Below, piece by piece: positions 32,472 through 41,605 of a DNA stretch of 64,000 bases (its first letter is position 1; every line of letters begins with the position of its first letter). The stretch comes from Phytophthora quininea. Taxonomy: Eukaryota > Oomycota > Peronosporomycetes > Peronosporales > Peronosporaceae. Where the stretch lies: assembly GCA_011947345.1 (NCBI GenBank), contig JAAVTG010000343.1, forward strand, positions 1 through 64,000, given 5' to 3'. A program made the translations under genes and the position numbers. The notes below the pieces were generated by a model. That model was not told the origin of the DNA. It was given only the letters and a program-made list of their open reading frames with translations, and did no database searches.

Positions 32472-33842
32472 TTATCTCAAGCACAGCTTGCTCAGGTGGG
32501 GACGATGCCTGCAGAGCGAGCTTGTTCTATTGCGTGTGCTGCTTTGGTTATCCCCGATGAGAATCATGGGCCGGTTCTTGGCTTTTGAAATGCCGTACAT
32601 ATCTCCGTGACCGCCAAGCGCAAACTTTTGCGCTTCACGGCCACGTCAACGATGCTGCGAATGTCCTTGTCGGCGATGCCGTAGCGCATCGCATCCCGCA
32701 GGCTGACCTCCGTGTTGCCAAATAAACAAACCTTCAGGTTCCCATCAGCAGTTAGCCGGAGCCGATTGCAGGAGCCGCAAAAGTGCTCGCTCATTGACGT
32801 GATGAAGCCAAACTGTCCTTTGAATCCTGGCACAGCGAAGGCCTTGGACGTGTCGTTTTCTCCATCCTGCAGCTTTTGAACCGCCGGAAACTTGGCCCGG
32901 ATGATATCCATCATCTCCCTGAACGGCACGAAGGTTTCGTCATTCCACCGATTGCTGTCGAACGGCATCCACTCGATGAACCGCACGTCGACTGCCAGCT
33001 TCTCCGTGAAGGCCACAAAGTCCAGTATTTCGTCCAGGTTGAAGTGCCGCTGCACCACGCAGTTAATCTTCAGCGGGCAAACCCCAGCGCTTGCGCTTCG
33101 ATGATGGAGCTCATTACTCGTGTAAAGCCCTGCCTTCGAGTGATGTGCGCAAACTTTTCTGGTTTTAACGTGTCCAAGCTGATGTTCAAGCGATCGGCCC
33201 CTGCCTGCTGCAGTGTCTGCAGCTTCCTCTGTAATGTGATTCCGTTTGTCGTGACACCGACGGATTCGATCCCCGATATCCCCTTCAACTGCGCCACTAG
33301 CCCCACCAGATCCTTCCTCAGCAGCGGTTCGCCACCGGTCAGCCGAACACGCTTCACACCTGCAGAGGCAAACAACTTTACCAGTCGAACGATCTCTGGC
33401 GTCGTCAGCAAGTCTTCCGCCGGTTGCAGCGTCACCCCGTCTTCCGGCATGCAGTAGCGACACCTCAAATTGCACCTCTCCGTCAACGAGATCCGCAAGT
33501 ACGTGTGCGCTCGGCCGAATCGGTCCACCAACTGCGTCGGCTTCGCCTCCTCTAGCGGCTGCAGTGCCACAGCGCCATCAAAAACATGACCAACATTTTC
33601 TGAGCAATTCATTTACTCACCGCTCTCCTGATCTCCGTTAGAATCTGCTGGATTTGGTACAAAGATTCCTCCTTGGACAGCGCCCTCTCCTCGGTGTCGA
33701 CGGTCTGGCGCCGAGTTTTGGCCACAAAGTCCTCGAGCTTGGAGCCGTCCGCCACTTGTCGCTTCCACTCGGCGCTGGTGCCGAACGAAGCAGCAAGTCC
33801 ACCACGTCCAGGCCGTAGAGAAGATAGCAATCGATGCTGCAT
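32472..33842 (-). CDS. MOCS1A: Molybdenum cofactor biosynthesis protein A (GTP 3',8-cyclase)
   Basis: MoaA/MOCS1A is a radical-SAM enzyme that converts GTP toward cyclic pyranopterin monophosphate, usually in mitochondria. The ATG at 33842 gives MQHRLLSSLRPGRGGL, a good presequence. The radical-SAM cluster motif CNLRCRYC (CxxxCxxC) is followed by VKRVRLTGGEPLLRKD, VGVTTNGI, ADRLNISLDTL, FIEWMPFDSNRW and the C-terminal cluster motif CGSCNRLRLTADGNLKVCLF. Frame breaks at about 33613 (A run), 33085 (C run) and 32623 (A run) are repaired by one base each, the last giving ALGGHGDMYGISK and NRPMILIG. After MILIG the frame reads DNQ and not the usual GG ending and runs about 25 residues to a stop at 32472. 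Confidence 0.88.
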
Positions 33843-34514
33843 TGGGACACGTGGGGGACCGAGCAGAGAATAGTAAAGTACGGTTTAAAGTGCGGTCGGA
33901 ATTTGAAGACGTCCTCCAGAGGACAGTATTTTCTCTGGAGGACAATACGTTCTATTCCAACGCCCATCTCGGTGTAGAGCTGCTGCAGTTTGCGCCTTGC
34001 CCTTCGTCTCGAGTCGTTCTGTGCAGCATTTTGCCCGAGAGAAACTACAGTAGCAGATACGAAGTCTTGAGCTACTCGCTGCTTGAAGAAAGCGCACCCT
34101 TGTCAATCGTTTTCGATCGAGGTTGCCAAGGCCATTATGCGAGAGGCCGATACGAGGCGTCCGAAAAATATGTTCCATCGTCGCGTTTCGCTAGGCAGAG
34201 ACCACCGTCAGCATCGGTGAGAGCTTTGTATATGCGGTAGATCTTGACTCTCCGTCCTTCCCTTGTGTTTCTTCAGGGCTTGACTTTGCTGGACCCCATT
34301 GATACCTTTGCCTTCCTGCGCTGGCACGTTGCGGTCTTCATCGTCGTCTTCATTGCTAATGGCAGTCCTATTACCGTAGCAGTAGAGAATTGGCCAGCGT
34401 CGAAAATTAACGCTGACGGAACAATGGCTTTGCCCTTCCAACGCTCTATGGACCACCCAGCCCACGCCATCAAACTCACCTACTTTAACGAGCGACCAGC
34501 TATCGAGGTCGCGA
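33843..34514. other. Spacer between MOCS1A and the XPC-like gene
   Basis: Open frames exist on both strands (plus 33842-34240, minus 33638-33967), but none has a recognisable domain. By position it contains the MOCS1A promoter and the 3' flank of the XPC-like gene. Confidence 0.35.
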
Positions 34515-36462
34515 TCACACGGCACCATAATCGTCCTCGAGCCGCTGCTGTAGCAGCAATCGCTTTGTGAGTTTCCCCAGCGCTTGATTACGAGTTTCTG
34601 GTTGTGGGCGATGGCCTTTTCAATCGTTGACTGCTGTTTCGCAGCATGGGCATCCAGCAGCATGGACTCGGCCGTTTTAGCCACGACAATGCCAGACACC
34701 TTGGGCATCGTTCTACCGTTGCGAATCTCAAAGCCAACGACAGCAGGAGCGAAATCAATGCCTAGCGATTCGGCAATCGAGTCAATGCGAGGCAAACGGA
34801 GGTGCACAGCCCCATGAGGCACATGTGCCGCGCTCCAAATCTCAATGTTGCCGTACTTGCTCTTCGGGACTCGTCCATCGATCATCGGAGGAGGCTCAAA
34901 TTCCGTCGTTTGCCACAATCCATAGAGGGCCAAAGACGCCCCATTGGATCTGCTAGTATCACGGTCACTATCATCGCTCCCTTCACCTACAGAGCTTCCA
35001 CCCCGAGACTGCTGCCACTTCGCTGGCTTTTCCCGCTCGCTTGGTTTCACATCTCGGCCTAGTCGTCGCCACTTGAAGGCCGACTGGACAGGTTGAACGT
35101 GCTCGCGGAAAAACACAGGCTGTCCATTGAATAACCCTGCCACTTTTCGCGGGTGAAGAACCTCGTACTGGTTCAAGTGGCGCTCCAAACAGTAGAGGTG
35201 GTGCTTCCGGAAGCCCTCAACACTTGTGGGCATTCCTTCCGCGAGCTTTAGCGCCTCCAACTTTTGCTTTTCCTCGTTGAGGAACTTGTCAACATTCCTG
35301 GCTGCAATTATTACCCCTTGCTGCTCCATCACGTCTTCATTATAGCGCTCAATCACTTGCTTCAGCCATGAATCCGCCAGCCGCAACTCCAGACTTTTAC
35401 TCCATTGCGTAGCATACCTCGCTGTTACATCCACGACAAGCCCGTCGTCTTGAATACTGAGAACATACGAGAACCGCGCAGCTTTTCCTCGCAAGGGCTC
35501 AACTTCTTGTGGACGCCCCACTAACCTCCGCACAGGATCGACCTGAACCCAGCTCTTGCTCTTCTCGTCCAGCACCTCGCACCACAACCAAAACACTTGC
35601 TCCGTCGACCTAGCAGCACCACAGTCCTCCTCCTCAACCTCTTGCTTCTCTTCATTATCACCTCGCGGTTTCCTCTTCAGCAGCGAATCCTTTATCTGCC
35701 GATTCCGTCGCCTCTTGCTCGGTCTCTGCTTGAAGGCCAACTCAAACACTTTGCCTTTCTGAACCAACACTGGGTCCAGCGCACTCGTCAGTCGGTATCT
35801 CAACTGCAGTGCCCCACATAGCGCTGCAAACAGTACCGTCAGCTCATAGTCCCGTCCTTTCCTGCTGAATAAGACGTCTATAAGGCTCGACTCCGTTACC
35901 AGCTCCCTGCTTTGCTCTCTTTGCTCTTCGCCCCACGTCGTCAACTCAAATTCTTGTTGGAACCAGCGCACCAGCAGATCCATCGAGTACTTGAGTGGCT
36001 GCATCTTCACTTCGACAAAGAAGTCCACGTCGCTCTGCGTCGTCACTGACAGCAGCAAACCTCTGAGCAATGGCGAGCCACTCATTCGACTCCACTTGAG
36101 CCTGCCAGCCAAAAGCACCAGCAGGTGGCTCTGGTGCAGTGCTCGCTCTCGCTGCTTCTCGTCCTTTGAGAGGCGAAGTGGTGCCCGCCGTCGCTTGCGG
36201 GTGGTCGTTGCAGCCGCATCCTGGTCCTGCAGCGCCTGGTTGATCTGGTTCCAGTCGATCTGCTGGAAGTTGTCGGGCTCTTCCTGGGGCTCTGGGGGAT
36301 CCGGGGAGCGGTGGGTGGGGACGCTGCTTGGGGAGACGGAGGCTCTGCGGGCGCAGCTTGGGTGCTTGGAGGTCGCTGAGGCGTGTCGACATCTTCCCAT
36401 TCCACGTCGTCGTCGCTCAGTTCGCCTGCAGAGTACGTGAACTCGTCGTCCTCCGACGACAT
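34515..36462 (-). CDS. XPC: XPC/Rad4 DNA damage recognition protein
   Basis: XPC/Rad4 recognises helix-distorting lesions and starts global nucleotide-excision repair. The ATG at 36462 starts MSSEDDEFTYSAGEL, an acidic leader. The transglutaminase-like fold follows (QSHLLVLLAGRLKWSR, ELTVLFAALCGALQLRYRL, WLWCEVLDEKSKSWVQVDPV). Next come BHD1 (LYCLERHLNQYEVLHP), BHD2 (QPVFFREHVQPV then LYGLWQTTEFEPP) and BHD3 (IEIWSAAHVPHGAVHLRLP, VGFEIRNGRTMPKVSGIVV). The frame breaks at about 36300 and again at a G run (34575-34578 on the plus strand). Adding one G there gives KRWGKLTKRLLLQQRLEDDY and a stop at 34515, which matches the known XPC end far better than the longer frame to 34208. Confidence 0.9.
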
Positions 36463-36464
36463 TG

Positions 36465-37203
36465 ATGGATGGATACACTTTGGATATCGATCGCAAAGAA
36501 AGAATGTCAATCCGCCGCACCCCATCGCCGTCGACGCCCTGGACGCCGACGTGCCACGGCTACCGCAAGGACGGCACCCCCTGCGATATCTCGGCGAGCC
36601 TCGACTTCGAGGGCTACTGCAAATTCCACACGCAGTACACCCTCGTTGTCTCGGGGTCAACAAGAAGGGCAAGCCTTGCTTCACACGGAAGGGCCTCAGC
36701 ACGAACGGCTACTGCCGCAAACACCAGTCGCAGGTTCCTGGGGGTGGGGAATCAACGATCGTGTGCAGGGCTGTCACCGAGTTGGGGGCGTCCTGCTCCC
36801 GCACGAAACACCTCGACGCCAACGGGTATTGCAAGTTCCACAGCCCATACGCAGCGCAGTGTCGAGCACTTCGAGACTCGAAAACAGACAATCGCTGCAA
36901 GTGCAAATGGGACATTGATGACGAGGGACTCTGCAGGAACCACGCTCGCCTACGTTGTCGTGAAGAGCATGTCCGCGTTGTTGGTGTTGATTCAGCTCCG
37001 CGGCAGTTTGCCGGTGCGATTTACCCAGCTCACCACCCGCTTGCCTGCCAGGCCCCGCTACAATCACAGATTCCATTTCCAGCTTACCCACCTCCGCCAG
37101 TGTCGTGGGAATTTCAAGGAGGACAAACGTCATGGTAATACGGTGGCGTTCCAGCTCCATGGGAGGCTACTACTATGCTCCACCGCCTCCGCCGCCGTTC
37201 TGA
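36465..37203 (+). CDS. Tandem Cys-Cys-Cys-His knuckle protein
   Basis: The family is not recognised. The ATG at 36465 gives MDGYTLDIDRKERMS. Four similar units follow, each of the pattern C-x(8)-C-x(10-12)-C-x2-H with GYC or GLC before the histidine: CHGYRKDGTPC with GYCKFH, CLGVNKKGKPC with GYCRKH, CRAVTELGASC with GYCKFH, and CRALRDSKTDNRC with GLCRNH. Such units could each bind one zinc. The tail is proline and tyrosine rich and probably ends GGYYYAPPPPPPF at 37203. One frame change at 36642 (C run) and one or more near 36960-37120 break the frame. The start codon lies two bases from the divergent XPC start codon, so the 5' regions must overlap. Confidence 0.6.
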
Positions 37204-37392
37204 CCGAGACACAATTCAGTATTTGCCACACAAGCGATAAGAGGTTCATGCTGCTGCCACAAACAACCTGTCGCTGCTACTCTTCTCTCAGGTCTACCAA
37301 AAGTCTTTCGTTGGGAACTCGAAAGAACAAACCGTGGACAGCTAACATCGCAGTGGGGGTGCAAGATTGAAATTAGTCCAATAGAATTTGGT

Positions 37393-38528
37393 CTAGTGCC
37401 GTTCAAAGACGGAAGGATGCGGCGGCCAGGCGCAGGGTAATTCAGTGTCGAAAGTTCGCTGTGGCTCGCTGTTCTTGTCCCCGCCTCCACTCTTTCGTGG
37501 GTCTGCCGTTCTGCTCGTGAATACGCTCGACTGACGAGCTAGTACACGCTCCTCGTCAATCGCCACTTGCACGCCCCGCACATTCGTTTCTAGCCGATCC
37601 AGTCTGCTCTCGACACTTGACATTTTCCCCATGAGTGCGCTGGACACTTCCCTGAGCTGGTTGCTGAGATCTCCGATAGCTTGCTTCAGTGCCTGCGCTT
37701 CTTGTGCATGGCGGCACGTCCACTGTGGAGAAGTCTTGACACTGTCATCTACCATACCGTTCTGCCGATTGTCCACACCATGAGCGCTGGCCATTGTATC
37801 GCTGAAAACTGGAGCTGCGAGTGGCATCACTGTCGTCTTCGGTCTCTCTTCTGGGGATCTTCTGTCTGGACTTGCACTCCTCTTCGCCTCCGCCTCAACG
37901 CCCCACTCCTTTTCAACAGTGTATGCTGTCGATGATTCTTTGATCGCTGGCGCAGGAGGCGGAGTCACCCCAGCTCCAGCCTCTCCTGTGAGCCTCCTCT
38001 GCCCGGACTTGGTCTCCTCCGCTCTTCGCCCTGCACGTTCAGCTGCTGTAAAATACTGGCTGCGTGGTTCGCCATGGCAGTGGGCAGTACATGGTTCTCC
38101 ACCGACGCCCTCCGGGGTCTGCTCTGAGGCTGCGACCACACGGCCTCCTGTCTCCGCTTCTGGCACTGCAGCTCCTGATGCTTTTTGGCCACCGCCGCCG
38201 CCGCGTCCGCCACGAGGTTCAATCTGCGAGCCACGAACTGGCTGCTAAGGAACTGCGATGGACTGAGCGTCGGGAAGCAGCGGAACTCGTCGCGCAGCAG
38301 ACGGAAGGCGCTCTCCACGAAGCGCGCGTCCGTCTTGCCGTACAGGTCGTAGCCCTTGCCCACCAGAAACTGCGCCACTGCACGCGACGAGTCCAGCAGC
38401 ACAAAGTGGAGGATCCGCAGCAGGTCGGCCACGTCTCCGCCCTCGAGACGCAGCGCCTGCAGCTGCGGGAACTGCGCCGCGCGCAGCAGCTTCCTCAGCC
38501 GCTCGGCGGCGTGGCGCACGTCGTTCAT
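37393..38528 (-). CDS. CEP44: CEP44-like centrosomal/basal-body protein
   Basis: CEP44 localises to centrioles and is found in flagellated eukaryotes, in keeping with zoospore-forming oomycetes. The frame starts MNDVRHAAERLRKLLRAAQF (38528). Residues 1-110 match the CEP44 domain: LRILHFVLLDSSRAVAQFLV, GYDLYGKTDARFVESAFRLL, and AAAVAKKHQEL at its end. A frame change near 37990 joins it to a second frame (down to 37393) with a Ser/Pro-rich linker and a coiled coil (QALKQAIGDLSNQLREVSSA, SSVESRLDRLETNVRGVQ). Total about 375 residues, similar to human CEP44. The C-terminal tail is low complexity. Confidence 0.8.
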
Positions 38529-38663
38529 CTTGGCTAGGTTTTAGAAATGATGCTTGGCCGGCCAATCGGCGACGAAAATAGAGGTGGACGCAGGTGGATA
38601 GATGTAAACAACGCTGCAATTTCAGTTTTATCACTTTCTGCTACGCAATGACGCCGAGCAAGT

Positions 38664-40148
38664 CTAGCCGAACTTGGTCACGGCGCCGCTGGTGGACATG
38701 CGGCGCCGGACGTGCAGCGAGTTGTACATGAACGAGTCCACAAAGCCGGCAATCTGATCGCACAGACAAGTGAGTTGGCCGTCGCACGCTCCACCAAAGT
38801 AGTAAACGCACCGAGATGACACCACCGACGATGGCGCAGATCTTGGTGAGGAAGTGCGTGAACGGAACGCGGTCGTTCTCCACCTTAACCATGAACGGGG
38901 ACAGATCGAACACGAAAAACGTTCCTGGGGCAAGTATTGGAATAGCTTTAGTCAAGCTTGGTCCAGCACAAACATCGTCTTTTGCGCTTACCTGGCAGCG
39001 ACGTCATCTGTCCACGAGGGTCCATGTAGTTGCTCTGTTGGGTGACGGAAAACTGGCAGAGCAACAAGAAGAAAAGGTTGTCAGCTTAAAGAGAGCGTGA
39101 ACAAAGCACGCTGCAAGCGCACCTGGTACGAGTGGATGGCGTTCTCGTCGATGTCGCTGTAGATCGTGGGCACAATTTTGATGTAGTATTGGAACACTCC
39201 TCCAGCTAAAGACGCACAAAAGATCGGAGTTAGTCGCAGTCGCGTGAACAACATCCAATTTTTACTCACATTGCACGGCAATTTTCTTGACTCCGTCAAG
39301 GGCCCCACGATGCCCGGGTACGGCGTGCCGAACGACAAGCTGTGAACAATGTGGCTCGAGTTGTACGTGTGCTCTTGGCCGGGGCGGAATTGGTGGACCA
39401 GTCTCCCTTTTCGGTGGAACGTGCGTCCCAACGCGACGTGGAAGTTGCCGGCCACGCGGTTGACGAACATCCTGCCTGTGAACCTGCAGCCTTCCCCGTC
39501 CTGCGCGAGCTTCTCCTCCTCCATAATCTCGCGCACACACTGTTCCTTCTGCTCGGCCTCTTCCAAAGATTTGTCGCTGTTGATGAAGGCCTCCTTCACC
39601 TCGTCACACGTGTTGCAGCACTCCTTCCCGGCCGGGTGCTTGGCTCCGTAGCAGTCTCCGCAGTATCCCTCGGGCAGCTGCGTCTTGGCCTGTTCCTCCG
39701 CAGTCTCGTCCGTGACCATGCTAATGGGGCGTCCGATGGGGTTCCCGTTCGCATCCAGCCGCGTCTTGACCACCGTCTGGTGCATGTTGACCTGCAGCTC
39801 CCCAGCCACGTCCATCGCGTTGATGTGGGCGTCTCTGCAGTTGACGGCCAGGAAGCTCACGTCCAGGTTCACCTGCAGCTTCTCACCCAGCGACGAGTCC
39901 ACGACCATGTGCTCGTGCGTGTTGACGCTCCAGTAGGCCGAGAGCTCCGACAGGAACAGCAGCAGCATCACGATACCGGCCACCACCGACACGGTGGCGC
40001 CGAACTCGGTCTGCACCTTGAACTCGCGGTGCATCTTGGGGTACACGTCCACCTGCCTCAGCACGCGGCGCGCCGAGCGCGTCACGGAGCTCTCGTCGTC
40101 CCCCACGCCGCCATCGTCCACGTCGCTCTTTACGACGCGCTGCCGCAT
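38664..40148 (-). CDS. ERGIC3: ERGIC3/Erv46-type ER-Golgi cargo receptor
   Basis: Erv46/ERGIC3 cycles between ER and Golgi and retrieves or exports cargo with Erv41. The frame starts MRQRVVKSDVDDGGVG at 40148. VYPKMHREFKVQTEFGATVS precedes the first membrane segment (VVAGIVMLLLFLSELSAYW). The luminal domain includes LDVSFLAVNCRDAHINAMDV, the Cys-rich YCGDCYGA and CCNTCDEVKEAF, and GCRFTGRMFVNRVAGNFHVA. Short introns near 39190-39270, 38930-38995 and 38755-38815 separate the exons VFQYYIKIVPTIY, GTFFVFDLSPFMVKVENDRV, and the second membrane segment FLTKICAIVGGVIS. The last exon ends in FMYNSLHVRRRM and a stop at 38664. All family landmarks are present. Confidence 0.9.
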
Positions 40149-40423
40149 CCTTCGCAGAGGCTCTTCCAGCTGACTATCTGCGAGCGGCTCTTACGTTGTC
40201 CTGCAGTGCGGCCGACAAGTGACGACCAGGTAGTTGGTCCGTCTATGACTACCAGGTAGTCTTGTTTATCCACACGACTTCTTGCGCGCCTCACACAGGT
40301 GTTTAGCTCAGACGCCATGGAGTGCCGTGTGCGTGCACACGACTTTTTGTGATCGGTCGTTCGAGTGGATCGGTAGTAGAAGTCGTCAATAACAACAGCC
40401 GTCTGATACTGTGCTGCGCTACG

Positions 40424-41312
40424 ATGGCGACGAATGTGGAGGACGTCGAGGCGTGGGCGCTGGAGCTGGAGGAGGAGCTGGACCTCGGAGGTGCGTCCCC
40501 CATCACGCAGTTGAGATATCAGCAGCAGACTAACCCCCAGCGATGACGACCAGGCGCCAATGGCTCCGAGAGGCAGGTGACGATGGAGCTGGAGGAGAAA
40601 CCAGCCACTCCAATCTGCGAGACGCCTGCAACGCCCACGGAGCCGTCGGCGGCGGCCTCGCTTCCCCAGGAGGTGCTGGCCAACATCATCAGCTTCACGC
40701 AGGCGGGCGCGTGTGCAAGTCCTGGAGTCTGGCCAGCATTGCAGTCGCACGACGCCGCTTCCAGTCCCGGCTCGCAGACATCCTGCGACCGTTGGACGCG
40801 AACGCTGTGGCGCTGGCGCTGGATGTGGAGGCGGAGTTATACGCCGCCTACGGACAGAGGTGAGTGAAAACCGCACGGTCTTGCTGCTCTTCGACGGTTG
40901 TTTTAACGAGGCATTTTGTTGTTACTTGTCTTCATTGCCAAGCTATTCGCTGACCAAGGCGTACGCGCACAAGGCGAGGACGCTGCTATTTAACTTGAAG
41001 GACTCACGCAACTCCGACCTGCGCCACCGCCTGGTGTCGGGTAAGCTGCCAGCGCACAGCCTCGTGCGCATGAGCGGGCCCGACATGGCCAACCCGCAGC
41101 TGGCTCGCCAGCGCAAGGAGTGGATTAAGAAGCGCACGCACGAAGTGATGCGCGACGGCCGCGAGGCCGAGGGCTTTGAGTCGGATCTGTTCGAGTGCCG
41201 CAACTGCGGCAGCTCGCGCACGCGGTATCGGCAGTGGCGCCGCAAGGCGGTGGTGGATCGCACGCGGATCATCGTCATTTGCCTGCGGTGTCCATACCGC
41301 TGGGAACTGTGA
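40424..41312 (+). CDS. F-box plus TFIIS-like (central domain and zinc ribbon) protein
   Basis: Exon 1 (ATG 40424) reads MATNVEDVEAWALELEEEL. After a short intron (about 40491-40541) the frame gives LPQEVLANIISF and, after a one-base shift near 40709, VCKSWSLASIAVARRRF, an F-box pattern. The next part resembles a TFIIS central domain: LDVEAELYAAYGQ, intron 40861-40949, then AYAHKARTLLFNLKDSRNSD, LRHRLVSGKL, MSGPDMANPQLARQRKEW. The C terminus is a C4 zinc ribbon (CRNCGSS, CLRCPYRWEL). TFIIS rescues backtracked RNA polymerase II using an acidic Asp-Glu pair in the ribbon loop; here that loop reads RRKAVVDRTRII and the pair is absent. The role may be regulatory or linked to ubiquitin ligase; this is inference. 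Confidence 0.72.
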
Positions 41313-41605
41313 CAGGCATGCGTAGACTACAGATGAACAAATGTGAGGCGAGAAATGAGGATAAGCAAGCTCTCCAGCACGTTTGCGCTCGCGCTCTGAA
41401 CCGGCAGGCCGCCTGCTACTCCAAGCAAGGCCAAAACGAAGCAGGGAAGACGAACAACAGACCTGAAAGAGGAACATACAAGTATAAATTATGGCTTGGC
41501 TTGCTCCGTTCCTATCAATTAAATAGTGGCAACAGGCGACGCCGTGTCATCTAGCTGATGCGCCGCCCATTGTCGCTCACAACTAAAATGCCCCTGTACG
41601 CACCT
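41313..41605. other. Convergent intergenic region
   Basis: The 3' flanks of two convergent genes. No gene or RNA is recognised. Confidence 0.4.

Noticed and set aside
33592..33621. A 21-base GT-AG intron in MOCS1A
   Set aside because: Too short for an intron. One added A in the nearby A run joins the frames without it, as in the other genes here.
34208..34514. Longer C terminus for XPC in the 770-codon frame
   Set aside because: One added G in the run at 34575-34578 gives the conserved XPC end and a stop at 34515; the longer tail has no similarity.
39342..40259. 305-codon plus-strand frame
   Set aside because: It lies opposite the clear ERGIC3/Erv46 coding sequence; rich in Val/Leu/His as expected for a shadow frame.
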